From positions 1 through 40,040 of the forward strand of contig CALWTE010000014.1 of NCBI GenBank assembly GCA_944384375.1: DNA of 40,040 bases, in the 5' to 3' direction. Shown piece after piece: positions 1 through 8,479 of this stretch. The notes beneath the pieces were generated by a model. That model saw only the letters and a program-made list of their open reading frames with translations. It was not told where the DNA came from and did not search any database. This DNA is from an uncultured Clostridia bacterium (GTDB taxonomy: Bacteria > Bacillota > Clostridia > Christensenellales > UBA1242). Made by a program: the position numbers and the translations under genes. Numbering within the stretch: position 1 is the first letter of the stretch; every line of letters begins with the position of its first letter.

Positions 1-297
1 TTCACTCACCCCGCGTGGGGGTGAGACTTAGACGGTAAACAATGGGTTTTGCGTTTTTATGTTTCAATTCACTCACCCCGCGTGGGGGTGAGACCCCTGT
101 TACGGTGTCTACTACTCCGATTACGAAGTTTCAATTCACTCACCCCGCGTGGGGGTAAGACTATAGTAAAATTTACTATGATACAATATCTATACAGTTT
201 CAATTCACTCACCCCGCGTGGGGGTGAGACTTAGACGGTAAACAATGGGTTTTGCGTTTTTATGTTTCAATTCACTCACCCCACACGGGGGTGAGAC
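1..297 (-). CRISPR. Type I-C CRISPR array (five repeats, four spacers visible)
   Basis: The repeat is 34 nt. Copies lie at 1-27 (cut by the window edge), 61-94, 128-161, 197-230 and 264-297. Spacers are 28-60 (33 nt), 95-127 (33), 162-196 (35) and 231-263 (33). On the minus strand the repeat ends in ATTGAAAC, the usual 5' handle of type I-C crRNAs, so transcription runs right to left, as for the cas genes, and the leader should be at 298-402. The arms CTCACCCC and GGGGTGAG form the hairpin expected for Cas5c cleavage. The repeat at 128-161 has one G-to-A change (157). The leader-proximal repeat differs at three of the four bases 283-286, in the loop only. Spacers 28-60 and 231-263 are identical. 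The array continues to the left of the window or ends at a contig edge. Confidence 0.97.
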
Positions 298-402
298 GGC
301 TGTTATACTATATTTAGGCAACAGCACTTGCTCACCCACTACATTTAGGGGCGGAAAAACTTTTATTTTGTTAAAAATAAATGTTTACTGAAGGTTCGCG
401 CT
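298..402 (-). promoter_or_regulatory. CRISPR leader region
   Basis: This is the 105 nt between the cas2 stop and the leader-proximal repeat. On the minus strand it is A/T-rich on the cas2 side and carries a possible -10 (TATAGT/TATAAC) close to the first repeat. I see no convincing -35, so the array may also be read through from the cas operon. The role as leader is inferred from repeat orientation and position. Confidence 0.55.
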
Positions 403-693
403 TTAAATTATTAAGGTTTCAACAAAATCCCAGGTCTTCTTTGCGCTAATATGCACAATATGCCCTTCAAAATTATTCCCTAATTCATAAAAGCGAATAC
501 TATCAACCTTCTTTTCTATTATATCAGATAAATTCTTTTTTATCAACAAATATGTTTGATAATCTATATTGCATTCAAAAACAGAATTTTGCACTCTTAT
601 ACCATAATTTTGACACAACTTCGCAACTTTTCGCAATCTTTCGGTGCCATTTTTGTAATTAGTTGCGATATCATAGGATATTAAAATCATCAT
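403..693 (-). CDS. cas2: CRISPR-associated endonuclease Cas2 (type I-C)
   Basis: A protein of 96 aa, normal for Cas2. It is the structural partner of Cas1 in the spacer-integration complex. The N-terminus MMILISYDIAT gives the first beta strand of the ferredoxin fold with the conserved Asp8. The frame is open further upstream, but that extension lies inside cas1 and has no family similarity, so I place the start at the ATG overlapping the cas1 stop by 4 nt (ATGA); the second ATG, one codon on, is equally possible. It is the last gene of the cas operon, followed by the leader and array. Confidence 0.95.
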   Translation of the reverse strand: MMILISYDIATNYKNGTERLRKVAKLCQNYGIRVQNSVFECNIDYQTYLLIKKNLSDIIEKKVDSIRFYELGNNFEGHIVHISAKKTWDFVETLII

Positions 694-1712
694 AATTTTG
701 CAATAAATGGAAAATACTCTTCCATTTCTCCCCTTAAAAATTTTGCCAAAAATCTTGCTTGAATATATGGCAACAAGCCCACAGGAACTTTCTCTTGCAA
801 AACAGGATGAAGAATTTCTTCCTTTTTCCTTGTTTGCCACTCATTGATAACAATCTTTCTTGCATCTTCGTTCATAATCACGGCACCAGACGGTTCAAAA
901 TTAAATTGGGTAATATTAATTTTTCGCAAATTAATCAAATTAAGCACGCATCTATCTACCAAATAGCAACGAAATTCTTCCATTAAATCTAGCGCAAGGG
1001 CAGGCCTTCCCGATCTATCCACGTGAAAATATCCCATATAAGCATCTAACCCAACTGTCTCAAAAGCAGATTCGCAATCTAGCGCTAATAATGTATATAA
1101 ATAGGATAAAATTGCATTTACAGGGTCTAAAGGTGGGCGTTTTGTACGCAATTTGAATTCAAAATCTTTATTTAAGATTAAATCATTAAAAACATTAAAA
1201 TATTCACGTGCCGAATCCCCTTCCACACCGCGTAAAGAGTCTAAATTGTTTACTTTTTCAATATTTAAAATGCTTTCATTTAATGAATTTATAGTATTGT
1301 CTAAAAAAGGTGCCAGATTTTTATATTCGCGGCTGCTTTTCATTAAAAAATTTTTGGTATTTGTTATTTTTGCCCTTATACTTTGTTGTGCTAAATATAA
1401 ACAAACCTTTTCATCTTCTAACTTTCTAAACTGTTCACGGCGCAGGTGAATATTGCCTTTTATAGGACCGTGTACCCGTGCCAAAAACTTACCATTTGGA
1501 GCGAGAAAGGACAAACTGACCCCTTCTTCTCCGCATTTTGCCATTAAAGCAGGAGTACACCCCATATAATTAAAGCAAACAATATTTTCAATATTACAAA
1601 AAGGTACTCTACCCACCACTTGTCCATTTTTAGTCGCTACAATATTAAGCCCGTCTAATTTTAAATAAATGTCTTCTTGCAAAATATATAAAGTGCTTAA
1701 TAATTTACGCAT
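690..1712 (-). CDS. cas1: CRISPR-associated integrase Cas1 (type I-C)
   Basis: A protein of 340 aa, the integrase that inserts new spacers at the leader-proximal repeat together with Cas2. The N-terminus (MRKLLSTLYILQED) is typical of Cas1 from I-C systems. The metal-binding residues are visible as Glu164 (RGVEGDSARE), His230 (GYFHVDRSGRP) and Asp242 (LALDLMEEFR). The frame can be extended 11 codons upstream, but that part overlaps cas4 further and is not family-like; the chosen ATG overlaps the end of cas4 by 8 nt. All the catalytic residues are present, so spacer acquisition looks intact. Confidence 0.96.
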   Translation of the reverse strand: MRKLLSTLYILQEDIYLKLDGLNIVATKNGQVVGRVPFCNIENIVCFNYMGCTPALMAKCGEEGVSLSFLAPNGKFLARVHGPIKGNIHLRREQFRKLEDEKVCLYLAQQSIRAKITNTKNFLMKSSREYKNLAPFLDNTINSLNESILNIEKVNNLDSLRGVEGDSAREYFNVFNDLILNKDFEFKLRTKRPPLDPVNAILSYLYTLLALDCESAFETVGLDAYMGYFHVDRSGRPALALDLMEEFRCYLVDRCVLNLINLRKINITQFNFEPSGAVIMNEDARKIVINEWQTRKKEEILHPVLQEKVPVGLLPYIQARFLAKFLRGEMEEYFPFIAKL

Positions 1713-2295
1713 TTTTCTTCTCCAAATTAGGCAAACAAATTTCATACATAGAGCAACTTTTACACTGTTTTGAAATGTTTTTCGGCGGTATATTTTGATT
1801 TTTAATATATTGATGCATTTCTGCTAATGTTTTGGTAAGTAAATCATTAAAAAATTCTTCATCTTTTAATTCAACTCGCCTTTTTATGGAAGCATAATAT
1901 ATAAAACCACGTACTTCGCATTTGTGAATTTCTCTCAAACAACACATTTGTGCATACAATTGCAAACCGTCATAAACCTGCACGCTACCATTTTCCTGTG
2001 GCTTGCCCTTCTTATATTCAACAACATTAATTTTTGAAATTTTATTATCTTGCTTAATATATTCTACCAAATCGGCAATGCCATATAAATTCAAGTTATT
2101 AGAATAAATGGGTACACTTCGCTTTACCAAAACATTTTTCCTTTTTTCTACAAAACTAGGGATATCAACTCGCGAATGTACAATATCGCCTAGGGTTGTA
2201 TGCACATTTGAAAGCCACTCATTTTCAGAATAAAGCAACCACCATTGATATCTACAAAAGCAAAAATGTTCTAGACTATTTAAGGTTATTTCCAT
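1705..2295 (-). CDS. cas4: CRISPR-associated Cas4 nuclease (RecB-like, 4Fe-4S)
   Basis: A protein of 196 aa. Cas4 trims prespacers and selects for the PAM and orientation before Cas1-Cas2 integration. Visible residues are one N-terminal Cys (Cys12 or Cys14) and the C-terminal group Cys178, Cys181, Cys187 (CKSCSMYEIC) for the iron-sulfur cluster. The RecB nuclease residues are His40 (GDIVHSR), Asp75 (GIADLVEY) and Glu93-Lys95 (VVEYKKGK), followed by a Q-V-Y segment. The start codon shares one base with the cas7c stop (TAATG). Confidence 0.95.
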   Translation of the reverse strand: MEITLNSLEHFCFCRYQWWLLYSENEWLSNVHTTLGDIVHSRVDIPSFVEKRKNVLVKRSVPIYSNNLNLYGIADLVEYIKQDNKISKINVVEYKKGKPQENGSVQVYDGLQLYAQMCCLREIHKCEVRGFIYYASIKRRVELKDEEFFNDLLTKTLAEMHQYIKNQNIPPKNISKQCKSCSMYEICLPNLEKKNA

Positions 2296-3173
2296 TATTC
2301 CTTATCTACAACTTTTTCAACATTTATGTTGCTTAACTGCTCAATTTCTACAGTATAGTCGCTAAATTTTGTAGGTATGTCCACATTTACTTTCCTTTCC
2401 ACTTTTACAGAATCAAATAAATCTGCACTAGGAACATCACCAGATGGTGTATTGTGCTCCCACCAGTAAAGTTTGACAACACGCATACTACCTTCTGGTC
2501 GTGCTGACGAAATATCGTTTTCAAACAAGGTCATTAATGCCTTTTTAATCTTTTCGGCATCTTCTCTTGTGAAATTATTTTTCTCTGCAAAATGCGAATT
2601 AATACTACCATTTGTGCGATACAAAGCATAGTTTACACAATGTTTTGAACCCATAGTATCTGCTGATTTTTTGCCACTGTCCGTTGTGTCGCTATTTACT
2701 GATTTTGTAATTTGAATAGATTCAATATCTACTCTGTCAATAGAGAATGCAGACTGAATTGAAACCGCTCCCCTTATGCCCAAACTAAACCCAGTAAATG
2801 CCTTGAATGCAAAAACTTGTCCAAAAGAACGCACATCTATCCATTCGTCATTTATTGCATTACGTACCTTGTCTAAATCTTCGTTAGTCATATTTTTGCT
2901 TGCTTTTAAATCATTTGCTTTTAAAAACTTGTCAAATCTATCAGATAAAGACTTGCAATCATCATCTGCATCATCTTGTGATTTAACAAATATATTCTCG
3001 CCACTTTGTTGTAATCTGTTTCTAATTTTTCTCTTTAAACAAACATCAGAAACTTCGCCCAAGTCTTCAATATTTGTACGCGGACGATTTCCGTTTAGCG
3101 GGTCTCCGTTTGGATTTGCGTTTTTAACTTCAAAAATAAGTGTAAAATCAATTTTATTTTGTAATTTTTCCAT
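2295..3173 (-). CDS. cas7c: Cas7c (Csd2), Cascade backbone subunit
   Basis: A protein of 292 aa of the Csd2/Cas7 family, which coats the crRNA spacer as the repeated backbone of the type I-C effector. The N-terminus (DFTLIFEVKNANPNGDP) and the segment RPRTNIEDLGEVSDVCLKRK are characteristic of Csd2. It starts 2 nt after the cas8c stop, with an AAGGAG ribosome site in the end of cas8c. Length is normal and nothing looks damaged. Confidence 0.95.
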   Translation of the reverse strand: MEKLQNKIDFTLIFEVKNANPNGDPLNGNRPRTNIEDLGEVSDVCLKRKIRNRLQQSGENIFVKSQDDADDDCKSLSDRFDKFLKANDLKASKNMTNEDLDKVRNAINDEWIDVRSFGQVFAFKAFTGFSLGIRGAVSIQSAFSIDRVDIESIQITKSVNSDTTDSGKKSADTMGSKHCVNYALYRTNGSINSHFAEKNNFTREDAEKIKKALMTLFENDISSARPEGSMRVVKLYWWEHNTPSGDVPSADLFDSVKVERKVNVDIPTKFSDYTVEIEQLSNINVEKVVDKE

Positions 3174-3175
3174 AA

Positions 3176-3574
3176 TTATTCATCTCCTTGTGTTTCATTT
3201 TGTGATTCATTTTCTTTTTCTTTATCAGCCTTGTTATTGCGTTGACCATAATAACCGAGTATAAACATTTCGTCAACTGCCTTGTTGCTAGCCAAATCTT
3301 CTTTAGACATTTTGTCTAATACTTCGGCTATTTCATTTTTAAAGTAATTGGCTAGCCCTGCCTTGCCCTGCCCATAAAGTTTATCAAAGTATGGGGCAAG
3401 TTGCCTTTGCAGATTGAAGAAAGTCTGCCCTGGTCTCATTGTAAACCGAGTAAACAACCTTTCTGCATTTGTTTGCCCTGCGTAATTCGTGGCTACATTT
3501 TCTACTTTTTCAGTTAATGCTAGTAATCTGCCGAATAGATAACTTCTATCCGTTTCATTTGTATCTAATTTCAT
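3176..3574 (-). CDS. cas11c: Probable Cas11c small subunit from an internal start in cas8c
   Basis: In some type I-C systems the small subunit Cas11c is made from an internal start near the 3' end of cas8c. Here an in-frame ATG at 3574-3572 is preceded by AAGGGGG at 3587-3581, with a 6-nt spacing, which is as strong as the main ribosome sites of the operon. The product would be 132 aa beginning MKLDTNETDRSYLFGR, the expected size for Cas11c, ending in a charged tail rich in Lys, Glu, Asn and Gln. The ribosome site and frame are seen directly; the function is inferred from known I-C systems. Confidence 0.75.
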   Translation of the reverse strand: MKLDTNETDRSYLFGRLLALTEKVENVATNYAGQTNAERLFTRFTMRPGQTFFNLQRQLAPYFDKLYGQGKAGLANYFKNEIAEVLDKMSKEDLASNKAVDEMFILGYYGQRNNKADKEKENESQNETQGDE

Positions 3575-5224
3575 ATATTTCCCCCTTAAATCGTGATATT
3601 TATTAAAAATTGCACAAGCAATATTAATAGCGTCGCGCCAAATAGTGGCCGAATATCCACCTTGCGAATCTTTAAAAGATTCAGGCTTCCGCACTTTTTC
3701 AAATGCACGTTGTACAAAGTATCTAGGAAGCGGTTTACCTTCAACCACACAAGGCAAGATATCCTTATAAAACTGTTTTCTTAATTTTTTATCTTCCTTG
3801 CTTTCCTTATAAATGAGTTCAAAAAGTTTAGTAAAATTTGGTGTCCTTAAATCATATTCTTTGGTATCACTATTCCACCAAAGCCACTGCAAAGACTCAA
3901 ACCAGTTGGTCAAATTTTTATAATATGTAGTGCTATCAATTTCATTATAATAACAAATTGAAATACGTCCTTTTGTTTCTCCGTCCAAAATCAAGACATT
4001 TACCTTGTGCTCAGTCGCCAAATCTTCTAACGTTTTACTTCTATTCCCGTAATAAGCAAGCGCTTCTAGTGCCTTATTACTACTGATATTAAACTGATAT
4101 TTGCCATTTTCATATTCCACATCATCAAAGAAGTTTAGCGGGTTTTCTTCCCTAATAAACTTTGTACTCCATGCCAAAATAACCAAACCGTCATAACTAT
4201 ATGCGTGATTATTTTTTATTAACCAACTTAAGCTATACAAGGCTTTTGTCATGGACTCCTGCCCTATGGAAGCAGCTTGCTTTGGAACATTCGGGTCAAA
4301 TCGCCCACCAAATGTCCTGATTGTAGCATCATTTGACGAAATTATTCTAGCCCCATCTCCCTGATGCCTAATTTTTTTAGGATAGAAGGTTTGCATTGGC
4401 TCTTGTGTACCTGTTAAGTAATCAAGACAATCTTCGCTCTGTAACCCCAAAATTTCAGGATAAAACTCAATCCACTCATTTAAAATATCAAGATTTTGGT
4501 AAATTTCAGGTTGAGCATCATCAAGTATTACCTGAAAACGTACAAAAATATCGGCTAATTTTTTAAAATATTTATCTGCAATTTTTAAGTTATTTTGTAG
4601 CCTTTCGGCACTAATTTGCCCCGAAGTATTTGAAATATTTTCTTGCACTATCTGCTCTGCGGAATCTTCGCTTTCTTGTTCGTCGTCTTGCGTTTCTGTG
4701 TCGTTTTGCTCACTTTCTTCATTGTCTTTTGAAGATACACTAACCAAATCTTTTAAATCAAAACTAGACAATATCAATTCAATTATATTTGCATTTTTTA
4801 AGAAGTTATAAATAATTTTAATTTGTGGAAACTTTGTAAAATTAGCCCATTTGCCTAAAATCTCTATATATTTTAAGTACTTTTCTGCATTTTTGCCTTT
4901 TTCTAAAACTTTTTCGTCTTTTACAATCAAATTCCAGTCTTTTGCCATATAGTCTAATTTTTCAAATAGCGGGTTAGGTGCAATCGTACTACCCGAACGT
5001 TTTACGCTATCGGGAGTGACTGGGAAAAGTGTCTTGCTTTTGGCTTTTGGCACCAGAAAGATATTTACAACATTGCCCACCGAATCTAATGTGATTTCCA
5101 AACCTGCATTATTTATAGACAAACCGTCTTGCAATAAAAATTTATCAATATCTCGTGCATCTTTATTGCCCTTATCCATTTCAATTTTTGGATAAACTTC
5201 GTATAACTTTGTCCATACACTCAT
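3176..5224 (-). CDS. cas8c: Cas8c (Csd1), Cascade large subunit
   Basis: A protein of 682 aa, the large subunit of the type I-C effector that recognises the PAM and recruits Cas3. Family signs include GDGARIISSND, the SLSWLIKN segment and the C-terminal part TDRSYLFGRLLAL with QRQLAPYFDKL. It is rather long for the family; part of the excess is an acidic, probably disordered stretch at about residues 168-190 (rich in Glu, Asp, Gln, Ser). The start ATG overlaps the cas5c stop by 4 nt (ATGA). An internal ribosome site and ATG at 3587-3572 probably also express the last 132 codons as Cas11c. Confidence 0.95.
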   Translation of the reverse strand: MSVWTKLYEVYPKIEMDKGNKDARDIDKFLLQDGLSINNAGLEITLDSVGNVVNIFLVPKAKSKTLFPVTPDSVKRSGSTIAPNPLFEKLDYMAKDWNLIVKDEKVLEKGKNAEKYLKYIEILGKWANFTKFPQIKIIYNFLKNANIIELILSSFDLKDLVSVSSKDNEESEQNDTETQDDEQESEDSAEQIVQENISNTSGQISAERLQNNLKIADKYFKKLADIFVRFQVILDDAQPEIYQNLDILNEWIEFYPEILGLQSEDCLDYLTGTQEPMQTFYPKKIRHQGDGARIISSNDATIRTFGGRFDPNVPKQAASIGQESMTKALYSLSWLIKNNHAYSYDGLVILAWSTKFIREENPLNFFDDVEYENGKYQFNISSNKALEALAYYGNRSKTLEDLATEHKVNVLILDGETKGRISICYYNEIDSTTYYKNLTNWFESLQWLWWNSDTKEYDLRTPNFTKLFELIYKESKEDKKLRKQFYKDILPCVVEGKPLPRYFVQRAFEKVRKPESFKDSQGGYSATIWRDAINIACAIFNKYHDLRGKYMKLDTNETDRSYLFGRLLALTEKVENVATNYAGQTNAERLFTRFTMRPGQTFFNLQRQLAPYFDKLYGQGKAGLANYFKNEIAEVLDKMSKEDLASNKAVDEMFILGYYGQRNNKADKEKENESQNETQGDE

Positions 5225-5934
5225 ACTTTTACCTCCTCTTGCAAAATTTGCCTATCTATAAAATCTTCACTCAGCCGAGTAGGTACATATTCCATTTCCC
5301 GCACAACTCTTGAAATCTTGCAGTCTTGAGGCCTTTCAAATTCAATAATTCCATTTTTCATAACTATGTGACTAAGATTTGCAATCAGTTTATCGTTATC
5401 TTTATTTGGGTAAATAAAGCTATGAAACATCACGCCAAAATCTACTTCGCGTCTATCTTTATAGTAACTTTCTACGCTATCAAAATCACATTCCTTTGCA
5501 AAACCGACACATTCTCGTTTGCCTAGGAATATATCTCTTTTTCCGCCTTTTTTCAAGTAACGTTTGGCAATATTTGAATGTTTATATTCATTAAAATCTT
5601 GCTCTAAATCGGGTCTATCTTTATTCCACTCAAAGTGCGCTTCCACCACATATTCCACGTCATACAAATACGTATAACGGTATAAATCAACACCATTATT
5701 GTTAATATTTCGCAATTTTATATTTTTAGATTCTGTTTGAATAGGCTTTACAATTTTTACTCTATCAATGACCCACTCTATGCTCGGCTTCCAGTAAATT
5801 GCTTCTGTTATACCACGTAACGCTTCATAAGTCGGCACTTGGTAAGTACATAATTCACCACCTAATTTTGTTACTGGGTCGGCAAACATTGCGTTCCTAC
5901 CAAAAACTCTATATGTTATCTTATTATAAATCAA
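5221..5934 (-). CDS. cas5c: Cas5c (Cas5d), pre-crRNA endonuclease and Cascade subunit
   Basis: A protein of 237 aa. Type I-C lacks Cas6, and Cas5c cleaves the repeat hairpin and then holds the crRNA 5' handle. The catalytic residues known from Bacillus halodurans Cas5d (Tyr46, Lys116, His117) correspond to Tyr47 (AIYWKP) and Lys118-His119 (NEYKHSN), so processing should be active. Also seen are the family N-terminus (YRVFGRNAMFADP), the YEALRG segment and a glycine-rich KKGGKRDIFLGKREC. The start codon is TTG, overlapping the cas3 stop by 4 nt (TTGA), with AAGGAGG 9 nt upstream. Confidence 0.95.
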   Translation of the reverse strand: MIYNKITYRVFGRNAMFADPVTKLGGELCTYQVPTYEALRGITEAIYWKPSIEWVIDRVKIVKPIQTESKNIKLRNINNNGVDLYRYTYLYDVEYVVEAHFEWNKDRPDLEQDFNEYKHSNIAKRYLKKGGKRDIFLGKRECVGFAKECDFDSVESYYKDRREVDFGVMFHSFIYPNKDNDKLIANLSHIVMKNGIIEFERPQDCKISRVVREMEYVPTRLSEDFIDRQILQEEVKV

Positions 5935-8333
5935 TTACATATTCCTCCTTCAAATTCAATATTCAAATCTTCACTCTGCACTAAACCCAAATCTTTGTCG
6001 TAATTCAAACTAAACATCAACCCCGATACGCTTTGACAGTTAAATTTTGCAAAATCATCGTCATAGACATTAACCATATAACGCTGGAAATTTTTAGTAT
6101 GAATTGCCCCATTTTTAACTAAACTATCAATAAATTCTTGCCCCACTCCATATGGGACAAGTACGCCCGTTTGATTTTGATTTTCAATTACTCTAAAGTT
6201 GGTCGCAACCGTACCAAATTGAATTTTTAATAGATTAAAGTATTGTGGTGTTACATTTTCCTGTGCTTGAATCAATAATTCCACTGCATTACTGCCCTCA
6301 CTGTTTATAGGAAATTGCTTTTGATTATTACTCTCACTGCCATACAAACTTTTAAAGTATTTTGATATTAATTCCTTACTTGCAAAATCTTCCTTGACAT
6401 TAGTCGCTACATTTACAAAATGATTTTGGCGGGTCGCAATATCAGGCAAACTATTTAAATTTTCCAAATCTTTATTAAGTCTCACGACATAAACCTGCCC
6501 GAATCGCTTTGAACCATCGTCATTTTGTAATTTGCCTTCACGATTGCACCGCCCAGCTGTTTGGATGATTGATTCCAGCCCACTTAAAGACCTAATAGCA
6601 CATTCAAAGTCCAAATCCACACCCGTTTCTATTAATTGAGTACTGATTAACGCAAATTTTGTCTTGTTTGTCAAATCTTCCCGCACTTGATTAATCACGT
6701 CTAACCTATGTTGTGGACACATATTAGTAGATAAGTGATAGCATTTTATGTGTTTTTTCATTTCCAAAAAAATCTCTTTGGTTGCTCTTTTGGTATTAAC
6801 CACAAAAAGTAAGTTATTTTGCACTTTTAATTTATCAAGGGCAAATTCTACTGCTTGCAACTTGTTCATAATAACATTGTCCGCGCGTATAATTTCCGTT
6901 CGCTTTAAAATTGGGTATTCCTTATCAATTAAACTATAACTTTTCGGTAACTCCAAAAATTTTGTACTATCATCATTTTGGTAAATAGATAACTCGTCTA
7001 AAACGGGTTGTGTCGCAGTACATAATACCACGGTACAATTCAAATCTTTAATTAAAAATTTAATCAATAAATTAAATAATCCTATACAATTTATAGGCAA
7101 ATTTTGAATTTCGTCAAAAATTATAATGGAATTTTCAAAATTATGTAGTCGCCTATTATTTTGCGTGGAGTCGCCATAAACACTTTCTAAAAATCCTACC
7201 ATAGTAGTAAAAATTATAGGTTCATTCCAACTGGTAAAATATGATTCAAATTTATTTAATTTATATTCATCAAACTCATTTTCCTGTCTTAACACATTGC
7301 TATGACTCTCAATTAACATATCATCTAAATTAATAGAATTTAAAATTTTGCGTATTGTGTCTGCATTTTGTTCAATTATTGATATATAAGGTACAACATA
7401 AATTATTCTATTTAAATTTTTTATTTTAGCCCTTTCTAGTGCAAAACGGAAACTTGCAAAAATTTTTCCACCACCAGTTTGTACGTTTAAATTGAATAGG
7501 TTTTCATTTAACTTTGCCTTATCAATACAAGTTTTATAAATTTCTTTTCTTATTAGATTTAATTCATTTGGTGGATAACTTTCTATGATTTTATCTAATT
7601 TTTGGGCAATTTTTTCAAAATTTTTTGTATTTTTTAAGTTTTTTTCTGTATTTTTTACATATTTTCTATTATTATCAAAATTTGCTGCATCTGTTCTATC
7701 TGCATCAATTAGACAACTATAAAAATATCTAAGATACATTCCTATATAAAAAGACAAATTTTTAACACTATTATCAGCACAATGATTTAATTGTATATTT
7801 GACACCAAATCATCACATTCGGTTAAAAACTCTGCTTTATTTAGTATTTTTTCTATATTTTCGCAAAATTTACGCCCTTTTGATAAAACTTCATTATAAT
7901 TTTGTGCAAATTTTACGTCATCTAACTTGTTTAACAAAATACTAAATTCGCTTTCACTATGATTAACCATATCAATTAGCCCTTTATGGTGGCACGAAGT
8001 AACAAAAGCACAAATTTGTAAAATTAACAAGTAATTAGACGCACTTTTACTCAATTTTGATGGATTTTCTAATATTTCTTTAAACTTTGATAAAAGAAAA
8101 ACAGCAGAAGCGGAAGAATGGTCAACCCTTTCGCTACTACTGTTAATTAATTTATTTTGAAAAGCATTGCAAGATTTGCCCAAATCGTGAGCATAACCTA
8201 GTAAAGATGCTATTAAAGGAAATTTCGTGCAAAAATCGGCACAAATAGCACTAACACTAGACAAATGAGCCTCTAAATTTTGAGTCCTTAAACCGTCTGT
8301 ACTTGTGCGTGCTAAAATGAGGTTTTCTTGCAT
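5931..8333 (-). CDS. cas3: Cas3 helicase-nuclease (type I-C), Walker A Thr replaced by Ile
   Basis: A protein of 800 aa with an N-terminal HD nuclease and an SF2 helicase, recruited by Cascade to degrade target DNA. HD residues are visible in YAHDLGK (His49-Asp50) and CHHKG. Helicase motifs are a DEIQ box (IIIFDEIQNLP), CTATQP, TGVDLDF and QTAGRCNREGK. Walker A reads TGGGKI: the Thr/Ser after Lys290, which coordinates Mg2+ in ATPases, is Ile291 (codon ATT at 7463-7461), so ATPase activity may be reduced or lost. Start: an ATG 12 codons further up (8369) lies between the -35 and -10 of the operon promoter and has no ribosome site, whereas the ATG at 8333 follows AAAGGAAG. First gene of the cas operon. 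Confidence 0.95.
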   Translation of the reverse strand: MQENLILARTSTDGLRTQNLEAHLSSVSAICADFCTKFPLIASLLGYAHDLGKSCNAFQNKLINSSSERVDHSSASAVFLLSKFKEILENPSKLSKSASNYLLILQICAFVTSCHHKGLIDMVNHSESEFSILLNKLDDVKFAQNYNEVLSKGRKFCENIEKILNKAEFLTECDDLVSNIQLNHCADNSVKNLSFYIGMYLRYFYSCLIDADRTDAANFDNNRKYVKNTEKNLKNTKNFEKIAQKLDKIIESYPPNELNLIRKEIYKTCIDKAKLNENLFNLNVQTGGGKIFASFRFALERAKIKNLNRIIYVVPYISIIEQNADTIRKILNSINLDDMLIESHSNVLRQENEFDEYKLNKFESYFTSWNEPIIFTTMVGFLESVYGDSTQNNRRLHNFENSIIIFDEIQNLPINCIGLFNLLIKFLIKDLNCTVVLCTATQPVLDELSIYQNDDSTKFLELPKSYSLIDKEYPILKRTEIIRADNVIMNKLQAVEFALDKLKVQNNLLFVVNTKRATKEIFLEMKKHIKCYHLSTNMCPQHRLDVINQVREDLTNKTKFALISTQLIETGVDLDFECAIRSLSGLESIIQTAGRCNREGKLQNDDGSKRFGQVYVVRLNKDLENLNSLPDIATRQNHFVNVATNVKEDFASKELISKYFKSLYGSESNNQKQFPINSEGSNAVELLIQAQENVTPQYFNLLKIQFGTVATNFRVIENQNQTGVLVPYGVGQEFIDSLVKNGAIHTKNFQRYMVNVYDDDFAKFNCQSVSGLMFSLNYDKDLGLVQSEDLNIEFEGGICN

Positions 8334-8357
8334 TACTTCTTCCTTTGCGTTTTTTAT

Positions 8358-8386
8358 AACATAGCACAAATAACTTTTATCGTCAA
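8358..8386 (-). promoter_or_regulatory. Promoter of the cas operon
   Basis: On the minus strand there is a -35 TTGACG (8386-8381), a 17-nt spacer and a -10 TATGTT (8363-8358). Transcription would begin near 8351, about 18 nt before the cas3 ATG at 8333. This placement excludes the upstream ATG at 8369 as a start. Six phased A-tracts lie further upstream. Confidence 0.8.
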
Positions 8387-8422
8387 GTGAAACTCTTAAA
8401 ATTAATATTCCAGTTTGGACTA

Positions 8423-8479
8423 TTTTTTAAAGTTTTTTAGCGTTTTTTAATAATTTTTTCTATTTTTTATGATTTTTTT
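8423..8479 (-). promoter_or_regulatory. Six helically phased A-tracts (probable curved DNA) upstream of the cas promoter
   Basis: Runs of six or seven T on the plus strand (A on the minus strand) begin at 8423, 8433, 8443, 8454, 8463 and 8473, a spacing of 9-11 bp, i.e. one per helical turn. Such phasing produces intrinsically bent DNA. The block starts at the leuS stop codon and ends about 37 bp above the cas -35. It also forms the A-rich 3' flank of leuS, where I see no GC-rich terminator hairpin. Confidence 0.7.

Noticed and set aside
162..178. 17-nt match of spacer 162-196 to 15784-15800 (opposite strand), a possible self-target
   Set aside because: The shared part is a low-complexity AT palindrome, lies at the seed-distal end of the crRNA and does not extend; chance is sufficient in such AT-rich DNA.
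49..234. 61-residue open frame across the CRISPR repeats
   Set aside because: It is made of translated repeats and spacers and has no ribosome site.
8334..8369. Longer Cas3 start at 8369
   Set aside because: The ATG lies inside the promoter spacer and lacks a ribosome site; 8333 has a good one.
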